Shown here: positions 54,639-64,000 of the stretch, one piece after another | Layout: the number at the start of each line of letters is the position of its first letter | Numbering within the stretch: position 1 is the stretch's first letter | From: Paenibacillus sp. MZ04-78.2 | GTDB taxonomy: Bacteria; Bacillota; Bacilli; Paenibacillales; NBRC-103111 | Direction of reading: 5' to 3' | NCBI RefSeq assembly: GCF_024213375.1 | Contig: NZ_JANAVJ010000005.1 | Span: 1-64,000, forward strand | DNA: 64,000 nucleotides | Made by a program: the position numbers and the translations under genes | Notes under the pieces: generated by a model | What the model saw: only the letters and a program-made list of their open reading frames with translations | What the model was told of the DNA's origin: nothing | Databases searched by the model: none

Positions 54639-57600
54639 ATGGGCAATGACAGTACGGCGCTGAAACGGGACCGCTTTGAAATGCTGATGCAGCAGGCCAG
54701 TGTACCGGCGGATGTGGTTCGGTCTTTTTTTTCGGACGGGTATATCGACAAAGTGGAAACGAGCCGCAAAAACAGGGAATGGACGTTTCATATCGTCAAA
54801 ACTCAAGTGGTGCCGCAAGATATTTACCGTTCCTTCTGCAAAATGATCCGGGACAAATTCTCGCACATCGCTGCCATTCGTTTCGTACTCCAATACACGC
54901 CGGATGTGAAGCCGGAAGAAGTGGCGCACGAATACTGGGGCATGTTTCTCGAATGGGTGCAGCGGGAAGCGGCATCGATTAACGGTTGGATGACCAAGGC
55001 CAAAATTGAAACGAACGGGAACGTGCTTACGCTTTATTTGCTCGATACGATCGGCTTGGAATTGGCTAAGAAAAAAAATATCGGCGGACTGATTCAACGA
55101 TATTTCAGCGGATTTTTCGGCGTCGATTTTCATGTGAAGTATGCGGTCAGCGATTCCCGGGAAGAAGAACTGGAGAAATTCTCGAAGCAAATCGAGCAGG
55201 AAGAAAAAGAAGTGACGATCAACATCTTATCGGCTGTGGAGGCGGAGAACGAAGCGGATGCGCAGCAGGAAGCGGAGCTGAAGCTGATGGTCGGCTACGA
55301 CATTAAAGATCCGGCCGTTCCGCTGCAGGACGTCAGGGATGAAGAGAAGAAGGTTACGGTTCAAGGGACGGTTTTTGGCCTGGACACGAAAGAGCTGAGG
55401 AATGGCAGCACGCTGTTCATGTTCAACGTTACCGACTTTTCGGATTCGATCATGGTCAAGGCGTTTGCCAAAACGAAAGAAGATGTTAAAATTTACAGTC
55501 TGATCACGAACGGCAAGTGGCTGAAGCTGCGCGGCCGGGTCGAGTACGACCGGTTTATGCAAATCCCCGAGCTCGTGATGATTCCATCCGACGTTAATGA
55601 AATCGTCGGCCCGCCGGACCGGAAGGACGATGCGGAAGAGAAGCGGGTGGAATTTCACCTCCACACGGCGATGTCTACGATGGACGGAATCACGCCGGTC
55701 GACCAATATATCAAAACAGCAGCCAAATGGGGCCATAAAGCGATTGCCGTGACCGATCACAGCGGTATTCAATGCTTCCCGGAGGCGTATAAGGCTGCGA
55801 AGAAAAACGGGATCAAGGTCATTTACGGCTTGGAAGCCAACGTCGTCAACGATTCCGTGCAGGTCGTTATGAACGCGACGGACATTAGCCTCACCGATGC
55901 GGAATATGTCATTTTCGATATCGAGACGACAGGGCTTTCTGTCACCAGCAACAAAATTATCGAGCTTGCCGGCGTCCGCATGAAAGACGGTAAAGAAATC
56001 GACCGGTTTGCTACGTTCATTGATCCGCATGAGCGCATTCCATACAACATTCAGCAGCTCACCAATATTACGGACGACATGGTCAAAGGTGCGCCCGAGC
56101 TGGAAGAGATGCTGCCCAAGTTTATCGAGTTCGTAGGGGATAGCGTTCTGGTAGCGCACAATGCGCGATTCGATATTGGGTTCATTCAAGCGAACTGCAA
56201 ACGGCTCGGTTTGCCCGAAGTGACCAATCCCGTGCTGGACACGCTGGAGCTTGCCCGGCTGTTGTTCCCGACGCTTAAAAATCACCGGCTCAACACGCTA
56301 TCCGATAAGTTCAAAGTCGGCTTGGACAACCATCACCGGGCGATCGACGACTCGATTGCGCTGGGTCATGTACTTTTTCACCTGTTGAAGGAAGCCGGGG
56401 ACCGCGGCTATAAGCAGCTGTCCCGTTTGAACGACGAGGTCGGCAAAAACCTCAAAACGCAGCGGCCATTCCATTGCTGCATTTACGCCAAAGACATGAC
56501 CGGCAAAAAAAATCTGTTCAGTCTAATATCCCTTTCGCACACGCAGTATTTTCACCGGGTGGCCTGCATTCCGAAGAGCAAGCTGATGGAAATGCGCGAA
56601 GGCTTGATCATCGCTTCAGGCTGCGAAAAGGGCGAATTTTACGAAACGGTGCTGAACAAATCGGTCGAAGAAGCGGAAATGGTCGCCGAATTTTACGACG
56701 TGCTTGAAATTCAGCCGATTGGCGTGAACATGCACTTGGTGGACAAAGGCTTGGTCGGCAGCCCGGCGCAACTGGAGAATGCCAATCGCAAAATTGTCGA
56801 AATCGGCCGCAAGCTTGGCAAACCTGTTATTGCGACGGGTAATGTGCATTATCTGCATCCGCGAGAAAAAATATACCGTGACATCACCATTCACGGGATT
56901 ACCGGCTTTAGCCCGCTTAAGGATATCCGCAAGCCGGACGTCCACCTTCGCACAACGAAAGAAATGCTTGCAGAGTTTGAATATTTGGGGAAAGAAACGG
57001 CTTACGAGGTCGTCGTAAAAAATACGTCGGAGCTTGCCGACCGGTTCGAGGAATTGGAGCTGTTTCCGACCAAGCTGTTCACGCCGATTATCGAAGGAGC
57101 GGACGATGAAATCCGCAATACCTGCTACGATACGGCAAAGCAGATTTACGGAGACCCGCTGCCGGAGGTTATTGTAGCGCGGCTGGAAAAGGAGCTTGTA
57201 CCGATTATCAAGTACGGTTTCTCGGCCAACTATCTGATCTCCGAACGGCTCGTCAAGAAGTCGAACGCCGACGGCTATCTCGTCGGTTCGCGGGGCTCGG
57301 TCGGTTCCTCCGTCGTAGCGACGTTCCTTGGTATTTCGGAGGTTAATCCGCTGCCGCCGCATTACATTTGCAAATCGTGCAAGCACAGCGAGTGGATTCT
57401 CGACGGATCGATTCCCAGCGGCTTCGACCTGCCAGACAAAAACTGTCCGAACTGCGGGGAAAAGCTGAAAGGGGAAGGCCAAGACATTCCGTTCGAAACG
57501 TTCCTCGGCTTCAAGGGCGACAAGGTTCCCGATATCGACTTGAACTTTTCCGGCGAATACCAGCCGCACGCGCATAACTATACCAAAGAGCTGTTTGGGG

Positions 57601-58952
57601 AGAAAAGCGTGTTCCGGGCGGGCACGATCGGTACGGTTGCGGAAAAAACGGCATTCGGCTTCGTAAAAAAATACGAAGAAGATCAGGGCAAAAAGTGGCG
57701 CGGAGCGGAGCTCAACCGGTTGGCTTCCGGCTGCACGGGCGTAAAGCGAAGCACCGGCCAGCATCCCGGCGGGATCGTAGTCGTGCCGGATTACATCGAG
57801 GTCGACGATATCACTCCGGTGCAATATCCGGCCGACGATACGAGCGCCGAATGGAAAACGACGCATTTTGATTATCACGCCTTCGACGCCAACCTGCTGA
57901 AGCTCGATATTCTGGGACACGATGATCCGACGATGATGCGGATGCTGCAGGATTTGACCGGCGTCGATCCGACAACGATTCCGATGAACGATCCGAAAGT
58001 CATGAGCATGTTCAACTCCGTGGTCGCGCTCGGCGTGACGCCGGAGAAGATCCGGACACCGGTGGCGACTTACGGGGTGCCGGAGATGGGGACGAAGTTC
58101 GTGCGTCAGATGCTGGAGGAAGCGAAGCCGTCCAGCTTTGCGGACTTGCTGCAAATTTCGGGTCTCTCCCACGGAACCGGCGTTTGGCTCGGCAATGCGC
58201 AGGAGCTGATCCGAAAAGGCATCTGCACGATTAAGACGGTGATCGGGTGCCGCGACGATATCATGCTGTATTTGATCTACAAAGCGGGTATGGATGCGGG
58301 GCTGGCGTTTAAAATCACCGAGAGCGTGCGGAAGGGGAAAGGGCTCACCGACGAGTGGAAAGAAGATATGAAGAAGCATAACGTTCCCCTGTGGTACATC
58401 GATTCGTGCGAAAAGATCGAGTACATGTTCCCGAAGGCGCATGCTTCCGCTTATGTTATTTCCGCGGTGCGCACCGCTTACTTTAAGCTTTATTACCCTA
58501 TCGCTTACTATGCGACTTATTTTTCCGTCCGCGCGCAGGATTTCGAGATCGAGCTGCTGTGCCAAGGCTACGACGCGATTTTGCGCAAACTGATCGAAAT
58601 TGAGGAAAAAGGGTTCCAGGCGACGCCAAAAGAGAAAAGCATGATCTCCATTCTCGAAATGGCGCTGGAGATGACGGCCCGCGGCTTTTCCTTTAAACCG
58701 ATCGATTTGTACAAATCGGAGGCGACAAAGTTTCTGATCGAAGACGACTCGCTTATTCCTCCGTTTTCCGCCGTTGCGGGGATCGGGGAGAACGCGGCGA
58801 AGAACATCGCGGCCGCCAAAAACGACGGCCCGTTCTTATCGATAGAGGACTTTCAGTCCCGAAGCAAGGCGTCGAAGACGATCATCGAGCTTCTTGGCGG
58901 CATGGGCTGCTTCCGGGGTCTTCCGGAAACGAATCAGCTTTCGCTGTTTTAG
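54639..58952 (+). CDS. polC: DNA polymerase III PolC-type alpha subunit
   Basis: PolC is the main replicative polymerase of low-GC Gram-positives, with built-in 3'-5' exonuclease. The ATG at 54639 follows GGGGGAGGAGCACC and gives 1437 residues, the B. subtilis length. Domains: N-terminal and OB domains (1-330), PHP (FHLHTAMSTMDG near 337) interrupted by the exonuclease (FDIETTGLSVTS near 425), polymerase core with PDIDLNFSGEYQ near 965, and a four-Cys zinc finger (CKSC...CPNC) near 910-945. Confidence 0.98.
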   Translation: MGNDSTALKRDRFEMLMQQASVPADVVRSFFSDGYIDKVETSRKNREWTFHIVKTQVVPQDIYRSFCKMIRDKFSHIAAIRFVLQYTPDVKPEEVAHEYWGMFLEWVQREAASINGWMTKAKIETNGNVLTLYLLDTIGLELAKKKNIGGLIQRYFSGFFGVDFHVKYAVSDSREEELEKFSKQIEQEEKEVTINILSAVEAENEADAQQEAELKLMVGYDIKDPAVPLQDVRDEEKKVTVQGTVFGLDTKELRNGSTLFMFNVTDFSDSIMVKAFAKTKEDVKIYSLITNGKWLKLRGRVEYDRFMQIPELVMIPSDVNEIVGPPDRKDDAEEKRVEFHLHTAMSTMDGITPVDQYIKTAAKWGHKAIAVTDHSGIQCFPEAYKAAKKNGIKVIYGLEANVVNDSVQVVMNATDISLTDAEYVIFDIETTGLSVTSNKIIELAGVRMKDGKEIDRFATFIDPHERIPYNIQQLTNITDDMVKGAPELEEMLPKFIEFVGDSVLVAHNARFDIGFIQANCKRLGLPEVTNPVLDTLELARLLFPTLKNHRLNTLSDKFKVGLDNHHRAIDDSIALGHVLFHLLKEAGDRGYKQLSRLNDEVGKNLKTQRPFHCCIYAKDMTGKKNLFSLISLSHTQYFHRVACIPKSKLMEMREGLIIASGCEKGEFYETVLNKSVEEAEMVAEFYDVLEIQPIGVNMHLVDKGLVGSPAQLENANRKIVEIGRKLGKPVIATGNVHYLHPREKIYRDITIHGITGFSPLKDIRKPDVHLRTTKEMLAEFEYLGKETAYEVVVKNTSELADRFEELELFPTKLFTPIIEGADDEIRNTCYDTAKQIYGDPLPEVIVARLEKELVPIIKYGFSANYLISERLVKKSNADGYLVGSRGSVGSSVVATFLGISEVNPLPPHYICKSCKHSEWILDGSIPSGFDLPDKNCPNCGEKLKGEGQDIPFETFLGFKGDKVPDIDLNFSGEYQPHAHNYTKELFGEKSVFRAGTIGTVAEKTAFGFVKKYEEDQGKKWRGAELNRLASGCTGVKRSTGQHPGGIVVVPDYIEVDDITPVQYPADDTSAEWKTTHFDYHAFDANLLKLDILGHDDPTMMRMLQDLTGVDPTTIPMNDPKVMSMFNSVVALGVTPEKIRTPVATYGVPEMGTKFVRQMLEEAKPSSFADLLQISGLSHGTGVWLGNAQELIRKGICTIKTVIGCRDDIMLYLIYKAGMDAGLAFKITESVRKGKGLTDEWKEDMKKHNVPLWYIDSCEKIEYMFPKAHASAYVISAVRTAYFKLYYPIAYYATYFSVRAQDFEIELLCQGYDAILRKLIEIEEKGFQATPKEKSMISILEMALEMTARGFSFKPIDLYKSEATKFLIEDDSLIPPFSAVAGIGENAAKNIAAAKNDGPFLSIEDFQSRSKASKTIIELLGGMGCFRGLPETNQLSLF

Positions 58953-59002
58953 AACTTGTGGAGAAGTCTTTTTTGCTTGCTCAAGCGCCTTTTTACGCCT
59001 TA

Positions 59003-59031
59003 TTGCATGATCACTGTACTTATGGTATAAT
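59003..59031 (+). promoter_or_regulatory. SigA promoter of rimP-nusA-infB operon
   Basis: TTGCAT and TATAAT are separated by 17 nt, with a TGG extension before a perfect -10. The expected start is near 59038, giving a leader of about 145 nt. Confidence 0.88.
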
Positions 59032-59063
59032 CTTCTTCGGTAGCAATGTAATATCTCGTGACC

Positions 59064-59155
59064 AAAGAGTGGGGAAACCCACTCTTTACATTTTGTATAA
59101 GGCCCCAAAGCGAGTGAAGACGTTGAGCTTCAATACTCTAACTATCGCTCGCTTT
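59064..59155 (+). other. Structured leader of the rimP-nusA operon
   Basis: Hairpin 1 is a perfect 10-bp stem, AAAGAGTGGG-GAAA-CCCACTCTTT (59064-59087), followed by ACATTTTGT, a poor U-run. Hairpin 2 pairs AAAGCGAG (59107-59114) with CTCGCTTT (59148-59155) and encloses a small TGAAG/CTTCA hairpin. Together they could form an attenuator; NusA autoregulation is known in E. coli but the mechanism here is unknown. Confidence 0.5.
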
Positions 59156-59182
59156 CTCACCCTACTAAGGAGGAACGCACGT

Positions 59183-59641
59183 TTGAGCACAAACATCAAA
59201 TCCACTGTGGAAGAGCTGGTTCGCCCTTTTTTGGACGAAAACGGATTTGAGCTGGTCGACATCGAATATGTGAAAGAAGGCGGCAACTGGTTTTTGCGGG
59301 TATATGTGGATAAAGAAGGCGGCATCGATATCGATGACTGCGGCCGCATCAGCGAGTACCTCAGCGCCAAGCTGGACGAGAATGACCCTATCGAATTGGC
59401 TTACTTTCTGGAAGTGTCTTCGCCCGGGGCGGAGCGTCCGCTCAAGAAGCCTCAGGACTATCGTAAAGCGATTGGCGAGCATGTCTTCGTGACGACGTAT
59501 GAACCGGTAAACGGTTTGAAGGAATTCGAGGGCACGCTCGTGTCGTACGACGAACAAACGGTTGTCGTCGAGATCGGCAAGAAAAGGCACGAACTCCCGT
59601 TTGACAAAGTGGCCGGCGCCAGGCTCGCCATCAAATTCTAG
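59183..59641 (+). CDS. rimP: Ribosome maturation factor RimP
   Basis: RimP helps 30S subunit maturation. The 152 residues show VRPFLDENGFELVDIEYVKE, GIDIDDCGRISEYLSAKLDE and LEVSSPGAERPLKKPQDY. The TTG at 59183 is chosen because AAGGAGG (59167-59173) lies 9 nt upstream; the open frame reaches further upstream into the leader. First gene of the nusA operon, as in B. subtilis (ylxS). Confidence 0.96.
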   Translation: MSTNIKSTVEELVRPFLDENGFELVDIEYVKEGGNWFLRVYVDKEGGIDIDDCGRISEYLSAKLDENDPIELAYFLEVSSPGAERPLKKPQDYRKAIGEHVFVTTYEPVNGLKEFEGTLVSYDEQTVVVEIGKKRHELPFDKVAGARLAIKF

Positions 59642-59698
59642 TCGATCTGCCAAAGCGTTGGGCGGCTCGTATTTTATGAGAGGGGGAACTCCATTCAA

Positions 59699-60796
59699 AT
59701 GAACATGGATTTTATCGAAGCGCTGAACGAAATCGAAAAGGAGAAAGGCATCGCCAAAGACGTGCTGATCGACGCGATTGAGGCAGCGCTGATTTCGAGC
59801 TATAAGCGCAATTTCAATACCGCGCAAAATGTACGCGTCGACATCAACCGCCATACGGGTCTCATTAAAGTATACGCCCGCAAAACGGTCGTCGACGACG
59901 TGCTTGATCCGCGGCTGGAAATTTCGCTCTTCGCTGCAAGAGAAATGAACCAAAACTATCAGCTGAACGACATCGTCGAGATTGAGGTTACTCCTCGCGA
60001 TTTCGGCCGGATTGCGGCGCAGACGGCGAAACAGGTCGTCACGCAGCGGATTCGCGAGGCGGAGCGCGGACTGATCTACAATGCCTATGTCGATAAAGAG
60101 GAAGACATCGTCAACGGCATCGTGCAGCGTCAAGATACGCGCAACCTGTATATCGATTTGGGCAAGATCGAAGCGGTCATGCCGCTGAACGAGCTGATGC
60201 CCACGGACAAATTCAAGCACGGAGACCGTATAAAAGCGTATATCACCAAGGTCGAAAATACGACCAAGGGGCCGCAGATCATTTTGTCCCGTACCCACCC
60301 GGGGCTTTTGAAACGGTTGTTCGAGCTAGAGGTTCCAGAAATTTTCCAAGGGGTTGTCGAAATTCGTTCCGTCGCCCGCGAAGCTGGTTTCCGTTCCAAG
60401 ATCGCAGTATACTCCCGCAATCCGGAAGTCGATCCGGTCGGTTCTTGCGTCGGGCCGAAGGGCATGCGCGTGCAAACGATCGTCGGCGAGCTGAAGGGCG
60501 AGAAAATCGACATCGTCCGTTGGATGGAAAGTGTGGAGGATTATGTCGCCAACGCGCTCAGCCCGTCCAAGGTGCTGGAGGTGCAAGTGTTCGAAGCCGA
60601 GAAAATGGCCCGGGTTATCGTGCCGGACTATCAGCTGTCGCTTGCCATCGGCATTAAAGGGCAGAATGCGCGGCTGGCCGCCAAACTGACCGGCTGGAAG
60701 ATCGACATTAAGAGCGAGACGCAAGCCGAGCAGGAGTACGGCCGACCGAAGACATATGCTGAAGAAATGCACCAGGATTCCGTCAGTATCGATTAA
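59699..60796 (+). CDS. nusA: Transcription termination/antitermination factor NusA
   Basis: The 365 residues contain the N-terminal RNA polymerase-binding domain ([20 protein letters not shown]), the S1 domain ([20 protein letters not shown]), and two KH domains ([20 protein letters not shown] and [20 protein letters not shown]). It lacks the acidic C-terminal repeats of E. coli NusA, as is normal in Firmicutes. Start ATG 59699 or 59705. Confidence 0.98.
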   Translation: MNMDFIEALNEIEKEKGIAKDVLIDAIEAALISSYKRNFNTAQNVRVDINRHTGLIKVYARKTVVDDVLDPRLEISLFAAREMNQNYQLNDIVEIEVTPRDFGRIAAQTAKQVVTQRIREAERGLIYNAYVDKEEDIVNGIVQRQDTRNLYIDLGKIEAVMPLNELMPTDKFKHGDRIKAYITKVENTTKGPQIILSRTHPGLLKRLFELEVPEIFQGVVEIRSVAREAGFRSKIAVYSRNPEVDPVGSCVGPKGMRVQTIVGELKGEKIDIVRWMESVEDYVANALSPSKVLEVQVFEAEKMARVIVPDYQLSLAIGIKGQNARLAAKLTGWKIDIKSETQAEQEYGRPKTYAEEMHQDSVSID

Positions 60797-60841
60797 TTCG
60801 CAGACATCGGTCTGACGGCCATGCGGGAGGGGGATGATCCG

Positions 60842-61156
60842 ATGAAACAAAGAAAAATACCTCTGCGTAAATGCGTAGCCTGCCAGCAGATGATGCCTAA
60901 GAAAGAACTAATCCGCGTGGTGAAAACGCCAAATGATGAATTGCTCATCGATTTGACGGGAAAAAAAGCCGGACGCGGCGCCTATTTGTGCGGTAAACTA
61001 TCCTGCTTCAAGCTGGCCAAGAAATCGCGTGCGCTGGATCGCGCACTGAAATCGTCGGTCAGTCCGGATATATACGATGCTCTCGAGCAGGATTTTATTA
61101 AAGTGGAAGACGAATTTATTGCCGGAAAAGATGCGGTGGATGATGAACAAGAATAA
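60842..61156 (+). CDS. rnpM: RNase P modulator RnpM (YlxR)
   Basis: The 104-residue basic protein shows the YlxR fold signature RKCVACQQMMPKKELIRVV and GRGAYLCGKLSC. The B. subtilis homologue binds the RNase P RNA and modulates its activity. ATG 60842 is used because GGAGG (60826-60830) lies upstream; an ATG at 60821 overlaps that site. It overlaps ylxQ by 14 nt. Confidence 0.94.
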   Translation: MKQRKIPLRKCVACQQMMPKKELIRVVKTPNDELLIDLTGKKAGRGAYLCGKLSCFKLAKKSRALDRALKSSVSPDIYDALEQDFIKVEDEFIAGKDAVDDEQE

Positions 61157-61490
61157 CGGCAAATTTTTCTCGAATCTGGGGCTCGCCATGCGGGCGGGAA
61201 AGCTGGTTACCGGTGAAGACATGGTGATCGAATCGGTCCGAAGCGGCGAAACGAAGCTTGTCATCGTGGCCGAGGACGCTTCCGCAGGCACCTTCAAGAA
61301 AGTGAACGATAAGTGCATTTATTATCAAGTTCCTATCCATCAGTACGGCCGTCGGGATCAGCTTGGAGCAAGTATCGGTAAAGAAGCGCGAGTCGTCATT
61401 GGGGTAAACGATGCGGGATTTGCGCGGATGTTGTTGAAGCAGTTAGATCGTACGGAGGTGGACGGTATTGACGAAACAAGACAACAATAA
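61143..61490 (+). CDS. ylxQ: L7Ae-family RNA-binding protein YlxQ
   Basis: The 115-residue protein has the L7Ae/L30e signature [20 protein letters not shown] and [19 protein letters not shown]. YlxQ homologues bind kink-turn RNA, but the cellular target is unsettled. ATGs at 61140 and 61143 are both possible. It overlaps rnpM upstream and infB downstream (23 nt). Confidence 0.92.
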   Translation: MNKNNGKFFSNLGLAMRAGKLVTGEDMVIESVRSGETKLVIVAEDASAGTFKKVNDKCIYYQVPIHQYGRRDQLGASIGKEARVVIGVNDAGFARMLLKQLDRTEVDGIDETRQQ

Positions 61491-64000
61491 AGACAAACTC
61501 AGAGTGTACGAATATGCCAAATCTTTGAATATGAGCAGTAAAGAGATCATCACAATATTAAAAAGACTGGATATTCCGGTCAACAATCATATGAGCGTAA
61601 TGGAGAATGATGCGGTGTCAAGTGTAGAGAAATTTTTCAGAGATGTTAAAGCCAATGCAGCAGCTAAACGGAGCGAGGGCGGAGCCAAAACAGATAAGCC
61701 GACCAATCGTCCGGAGTCCAATCAACAAACCGTAGCGGCGCAGCCGAAGCCGGAACAGCGCCCGCAAACGACGCAAGTCCAATCGGCTGCACCTATGCAA
61801 AACAACGGTCAGGGACAAAACAGACCGCAAGGTCAAGGCGGCGAAGGCCGTCAAGGTCAAGGCCAGCCCCGTCAAGGGGATCGCCAGGGACAAGATCGCA
61901 ATCGCGGTGGCCAAGGAGGCCAAGGCGGTGGCAATCGTGGAGGTCAAGGTCAGGGTCAAGGAGGCCAAGGCGGCGGCTATCGCGGCGGTCAAGGTCAAGG
62001 TCAAGGCCAAGGAGGTCAAGGCGGCGGCTATCGCGGCGGCCAAGGTCAAGGCCAAGGAGGTCAAGGCGGCGGCTATCGCGGCGGCCAAGGTCAAGGTCAA
62101 GGCGGCCAGGGCGGCGGCTATCGCGGCGGTCAAGGCCAGGGTCAAGGAGGCCAAGGCGGCGGCTATCGCGGCGGTCAAGGCCAGGGTCAAGGAGGCCAAG
62201 GCGGCGGCTATCGCGGCGGCCAAGGTCAAGGTCAAGGTCAAGGTCAAGGAGGCCAAGGCGGTGGTAATCGTGTAGGCCAAGGCGGAGGTCAGCAGGGCCA
62301 GCGGCCGGATCAACGCAAAGGCGGAGGCTTCGAGCAGCGCAATAACGACCGCAACCGCCAGGCGTCCATTCCTCCGAAACCGAATAACAATAAACGCTTT
62401 GAAGATAACCGGGGTGGCGGTGGAAGGGGTCAACAAAACCGCGGTAAAGCCCAAGGTCGGGGTGGCAGGAATCAGGAGCCGCCGAAACCGAAGATCGACA
62501 ATACGCCGAAGAAAATTATCGTGCGCGGAACGATGACCGTAGGCGAGACGGCCAAAGTGCTGCATAAGGACGCTTCCGAAGTCATTAAGAAGCTTCTGTT
62601 CCTCGGCGTCATGGCGACCATCAATCAGGAGCTTGAACTGGATGCGATCCAACTGCTTGCGTCCGAATACGGCGTGGAAGTTGAATTGAAAATTCCGGTC
62701 GAGGAAGACAAATTCGAACAATTCGAAGAACAGGACGAAGAAGCGGATCTGATGGAGCGTCCTCCGGTGGTGACCATCATGGGTCACGTCGACCACGGTA
62801 AAACGACGCTGCTTGATGCGATCCGCAAGACAAGCGTTACCGAAGGCGAAGCGGGCGGTATCACGCAGCATATCGGCGCTTACCAAGTAGAAACGCACAA
62901 CAAAAAGATTACGTTCCTCGATACGCCGGGTCACGAAGCGTTTACGTCCATGCGTGCCCGCGGCGCACAGGTAACGGATATCACCATTATTGTGGTTGCT
63001 GCCGATGACGGCGTCATGCCGCAAACGGTCGAGGCGATCAGTCACGCCAAAGCGGCGAAAGTGCCGATTGTCGTTGCGGTGAACAAAATCGATAAGCCGG
63101 ATGCGAACCCGGACCGGGTCAAGCAAGAGTTGACCGAGTACGAGCTTGTTCCCGAAGAGTGGGGCGGCGATACGATTTTCTGCAACATTTCCGCGAAGCA
63201 AGGGATCGGGCTGGAAAATCTGCTCGATATGATTTTGCTTGTATCCGAAGTGCAGGAGCTAAAAGCCAATCCGAACAAGCGTGCCAGAGGAACGGTCATC
63301 GAGGCCGAGCTGGATAAAGGCAAAGGGCCGGTGGCGCGCGTCTTGATCCAACACGGTACGCTTAAAGTGGGCGACAGCTTCGTCGCAGGCGTCTGCTTCG
63401 GACGTGTGCGGGCCATGATAAACGATAAAGGACGCAAGCTGAAAGAAGCCGGGCCTTCGACGCCGGTGGAAATTACCGGTTTGACAGAAGTGCCTCAAGC
63501 TGGCGATCCGTTCCTGGTCTTCGAGGACGAGCGCAAAGCGAGAGATATCGCCGAGAAGCGTGCAATCACGCTGCGTCAATCCGAGATGGGAGCAAACGCC
63601 CGCGTTACGCTGGACGATTTGTACAAACAGATTAAAGAAGGCGAAGTCAAGGATCTTAACGTCATCATTAAAGCGGACGTTCAAGGTTCTGCCGAGGCGC
63701 TTAAAGGCTCCTTGGAGAAAATCGATGTCGAAGGCGCGCGCGTTAAAATTTTGCATAGCGGCGTAGGGGCGATCACCGAGTCCGACGTTATTTTGGCATC
63801 GGCCTCCAATGCGATCGTCATCGGCTTTAACGTCCGTCCTGAACCGCAAGCGAAAAATACCGCGGAGCAAGAAAAAGTCGATATTCGTCTGCACAGCATC
63901 ATTTACAAAGTGATGGAAGAAATCGAGCAAGCGATGAAGGGGCTTCTCGATCCGGAATATAAAGAAGTCGTTATCGGGCATGCTGAAGTCCGCAATATCT
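61468..64000 (+). CDS. infB: Translation initiation factor IF-2, 3' partial
   Basis: The frame is open to the window end (844 codons), so the 3' end is missing. The TTG start follows GGAGGTG (61454-61460). Order: N-terminal IF2-N motif ([20 protein letters not shown]), a long disordered Gln/Gly/Arg-rich linker with seven to eight RGG-containing repeats (about residues 146-267), a second IF2-N domain (about 350-405), and the G domain with GHVDHGKT near 439, DTPGH and NKID, followed by domain II and the start of domain III. The linker is unusually repetitive. Confidence 0.97.
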   Translation, partial: MTKQDNNKDKLRVYEYAKSLNMSSKEIITILKRLDIPVNNHMSVMENDAVSSVEKFFRDVKANAAAKRSEGGAKTDKPTNRPESNQQTVAAQPKPEQRPQTTQVQSAAPMQNNGQGQNRPQGQGGEGRQGQGQPRQGDRQGQDRNRGGQGGQGGGNRGGQGQGQGGQGGGYRGGQGQGQGQGGQGGGYRGGQGQGQGGQGGGYRGGQGQGQGGQGGGYRGGQGQGQGGQGGGYRGGQGQGQGGQGGGYRGGQGQGQGQGQGGQGGGNRVGQGGGQQGQRPDQRKGGGFEQRNNDRNRQASIPPKPNNNKRFEDNRGGGGRGQQNRGKAQGRGGRNQEPPKPKIDNTPKKIIVRGTMTVGETAKVLHKDASEVIKKLLFLGVMATINQELELDAIQLLASEYGVEVELKIPVEEDKFEQFEEQDEEADLMERPPVVTIMGHVDHGKTTLLDAIRKTSVTEGEAGGITQHIGAYQVETHNKKITFLDTPGHEAFTSMRARGAQVTDITIIVVAADDGVMPQTVEAISHAKAAKVPIVVAVNKIDKPDANPDRVKQELTEYELVPEEWGGDTIFCNISAKQGIGLENLLDMILLVSEVQELKANPNKRARGTVIEAELDKGKGPVARVLIQHGTLKVGDSFVAGVCFGRVRAMINDKGRKLKEAGPSTPVEITGLTEVPQAGDPFLVFEDERKARDIAEKRAITLRQSEMGANARVTLDDLYKQIKEGEVKDLNVIIKADVQGSAEALKGSLEKIDVEGARVKILHSGVGAITESDVILASASNAIVIGFNVRPEPQAKNTAEQEKVDIRLHSIIYKVMEEIEQAMKGLLDPEYKEVVIGHAEVRNI
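61903..62268 (+). repeat. RGG/Gln-Gly/Tyr repeats in the IF-2 linker
   Basis: A 15-residue unit [15 protein letters not shown] (45 bp) starts at about 61936, and six copies end in Tyr (one enlarged to 17 residues). They are preceded by a shorter RGG unit ending in Asn and followed by a 19-residue unit also ending in Asn. Two neighbouring 45-bp copies are identical at the DNA level; others differ mainly at third positions. Confidence 0.95.

Noticed and set aside
56616-58565. Long antisense open frame (649 codons) opposite polC
   Set aside because: Shadow of a strongly supported polC frame; high GC third positions keep the reverse frame open.
61907-62275. Lys/Ala/Val-rich alternative frame in the same repeat
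   Set aside because: It is the repeat read in another frame; no ribosome binding site and no independent support.
61618-63201. Long antisense open frame (527 codons) opposite infB
   Set aside because: Its Leu/Ala/Thr-rich translation is a by-product of the Gly/Gln repeats on the coding strand; there is no start signal and the sense frame is clearly IF-2.

Overview
The window is a 64 kb stretch of a low-to-mid GC Gram-positive (Firmicutes) chromosome. Gene order closely follows the Bacillus subtilis ylqG-ylqH-sucCD-dprA-topA-trmFO-clpQY-codY-fla/che-sigD-rpsB-tsf-pyrH-frr-uppS-cdsA-dxr-rasP-proS-polC-rimP-nusA-ylxR-ylxQ-infB segment. Roughly 53-55% GC by eye, strong AGGAGG-type ribosome binding sites, frequent TTG/GTG starts, an inserted yifB gene and an archaeal/eukaryal-type prolyl-tRNA synthetase together suggest a Paenibacillus-like member of the Paenibacillaceae. 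That placement is inference; no rRNA or tRNA gene is present to confirm it. Every gene except yifB is on the plus strand.

Layout. 1-1759: the 3' part of a repeat-bearing FliK-like gene, an FlhB-C-terminal-like gene (flhX/ylqH) and a YraN nuclease-like gene. 1779-3365: yifB (ComM-like AAA ATPase) on the minus strand. 3550-3810: a small zinc-ribbon protein. 4125-6279: sucCD with its own promoter and terminator. 6421-11030: dprA, topA, trmFO. 11263-14017: hslV, hslU, codY; the xerC/codV gene usually found before hslV is missing. 14260-45399: a 31 kb fla/che operon, flgB-flgC-fliE-F-G-H-I-J-ylxF-fliK-flgD-(TIGR02530)-flgE-swrD-fliL-M-Y-cheY-fliO-P-Q-R-flhB-flhA-flhF-flhG-cheB-A-W-C-D-orf-sigD-fapA-orf-swrB-like-orf. 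45649-50199: rpsB, tsf, pyrH, frr, uppS, cdsA. 50223-58952: dxr, rasP, proS, polC. 59183-64000: rimP, nusA, rnpM(ylxR), ylxQ and the first 844 codons of infB.

The fla/che operon encodes the basal body and hook, the flagellar type III export gate, its positioning GTPases, the C-ring, and an adaptation system of the Bacillus type (CheA/W/Y/B/C/D plus FliY). It ends with the flagellar sigma factor and several poorly characterised proteins. The flanking genes serve DNA replication and processing, translation, and lipid and isoprenoid precursor synthesis.

Most of the window is ordinary conserved core genome, and no obviously new multi-gene system is visible. The most interesting items are an RGG/Tyr repeat in the N-terminus of IF-2, a 118-bp inverted repeat upstream of polC, a perfect 29-bp palindrome just downstream of a promoter-like site before cdsA, a series of intrinsic terminators inside the rpsB-uppS cluster, an HslV without the usual N-terminal nucleophile position, and a FliK-like/FlhB-C-like gene pair outside the fla operon, with a C-terminal tail motif shared by three flagellar-associated proteins.
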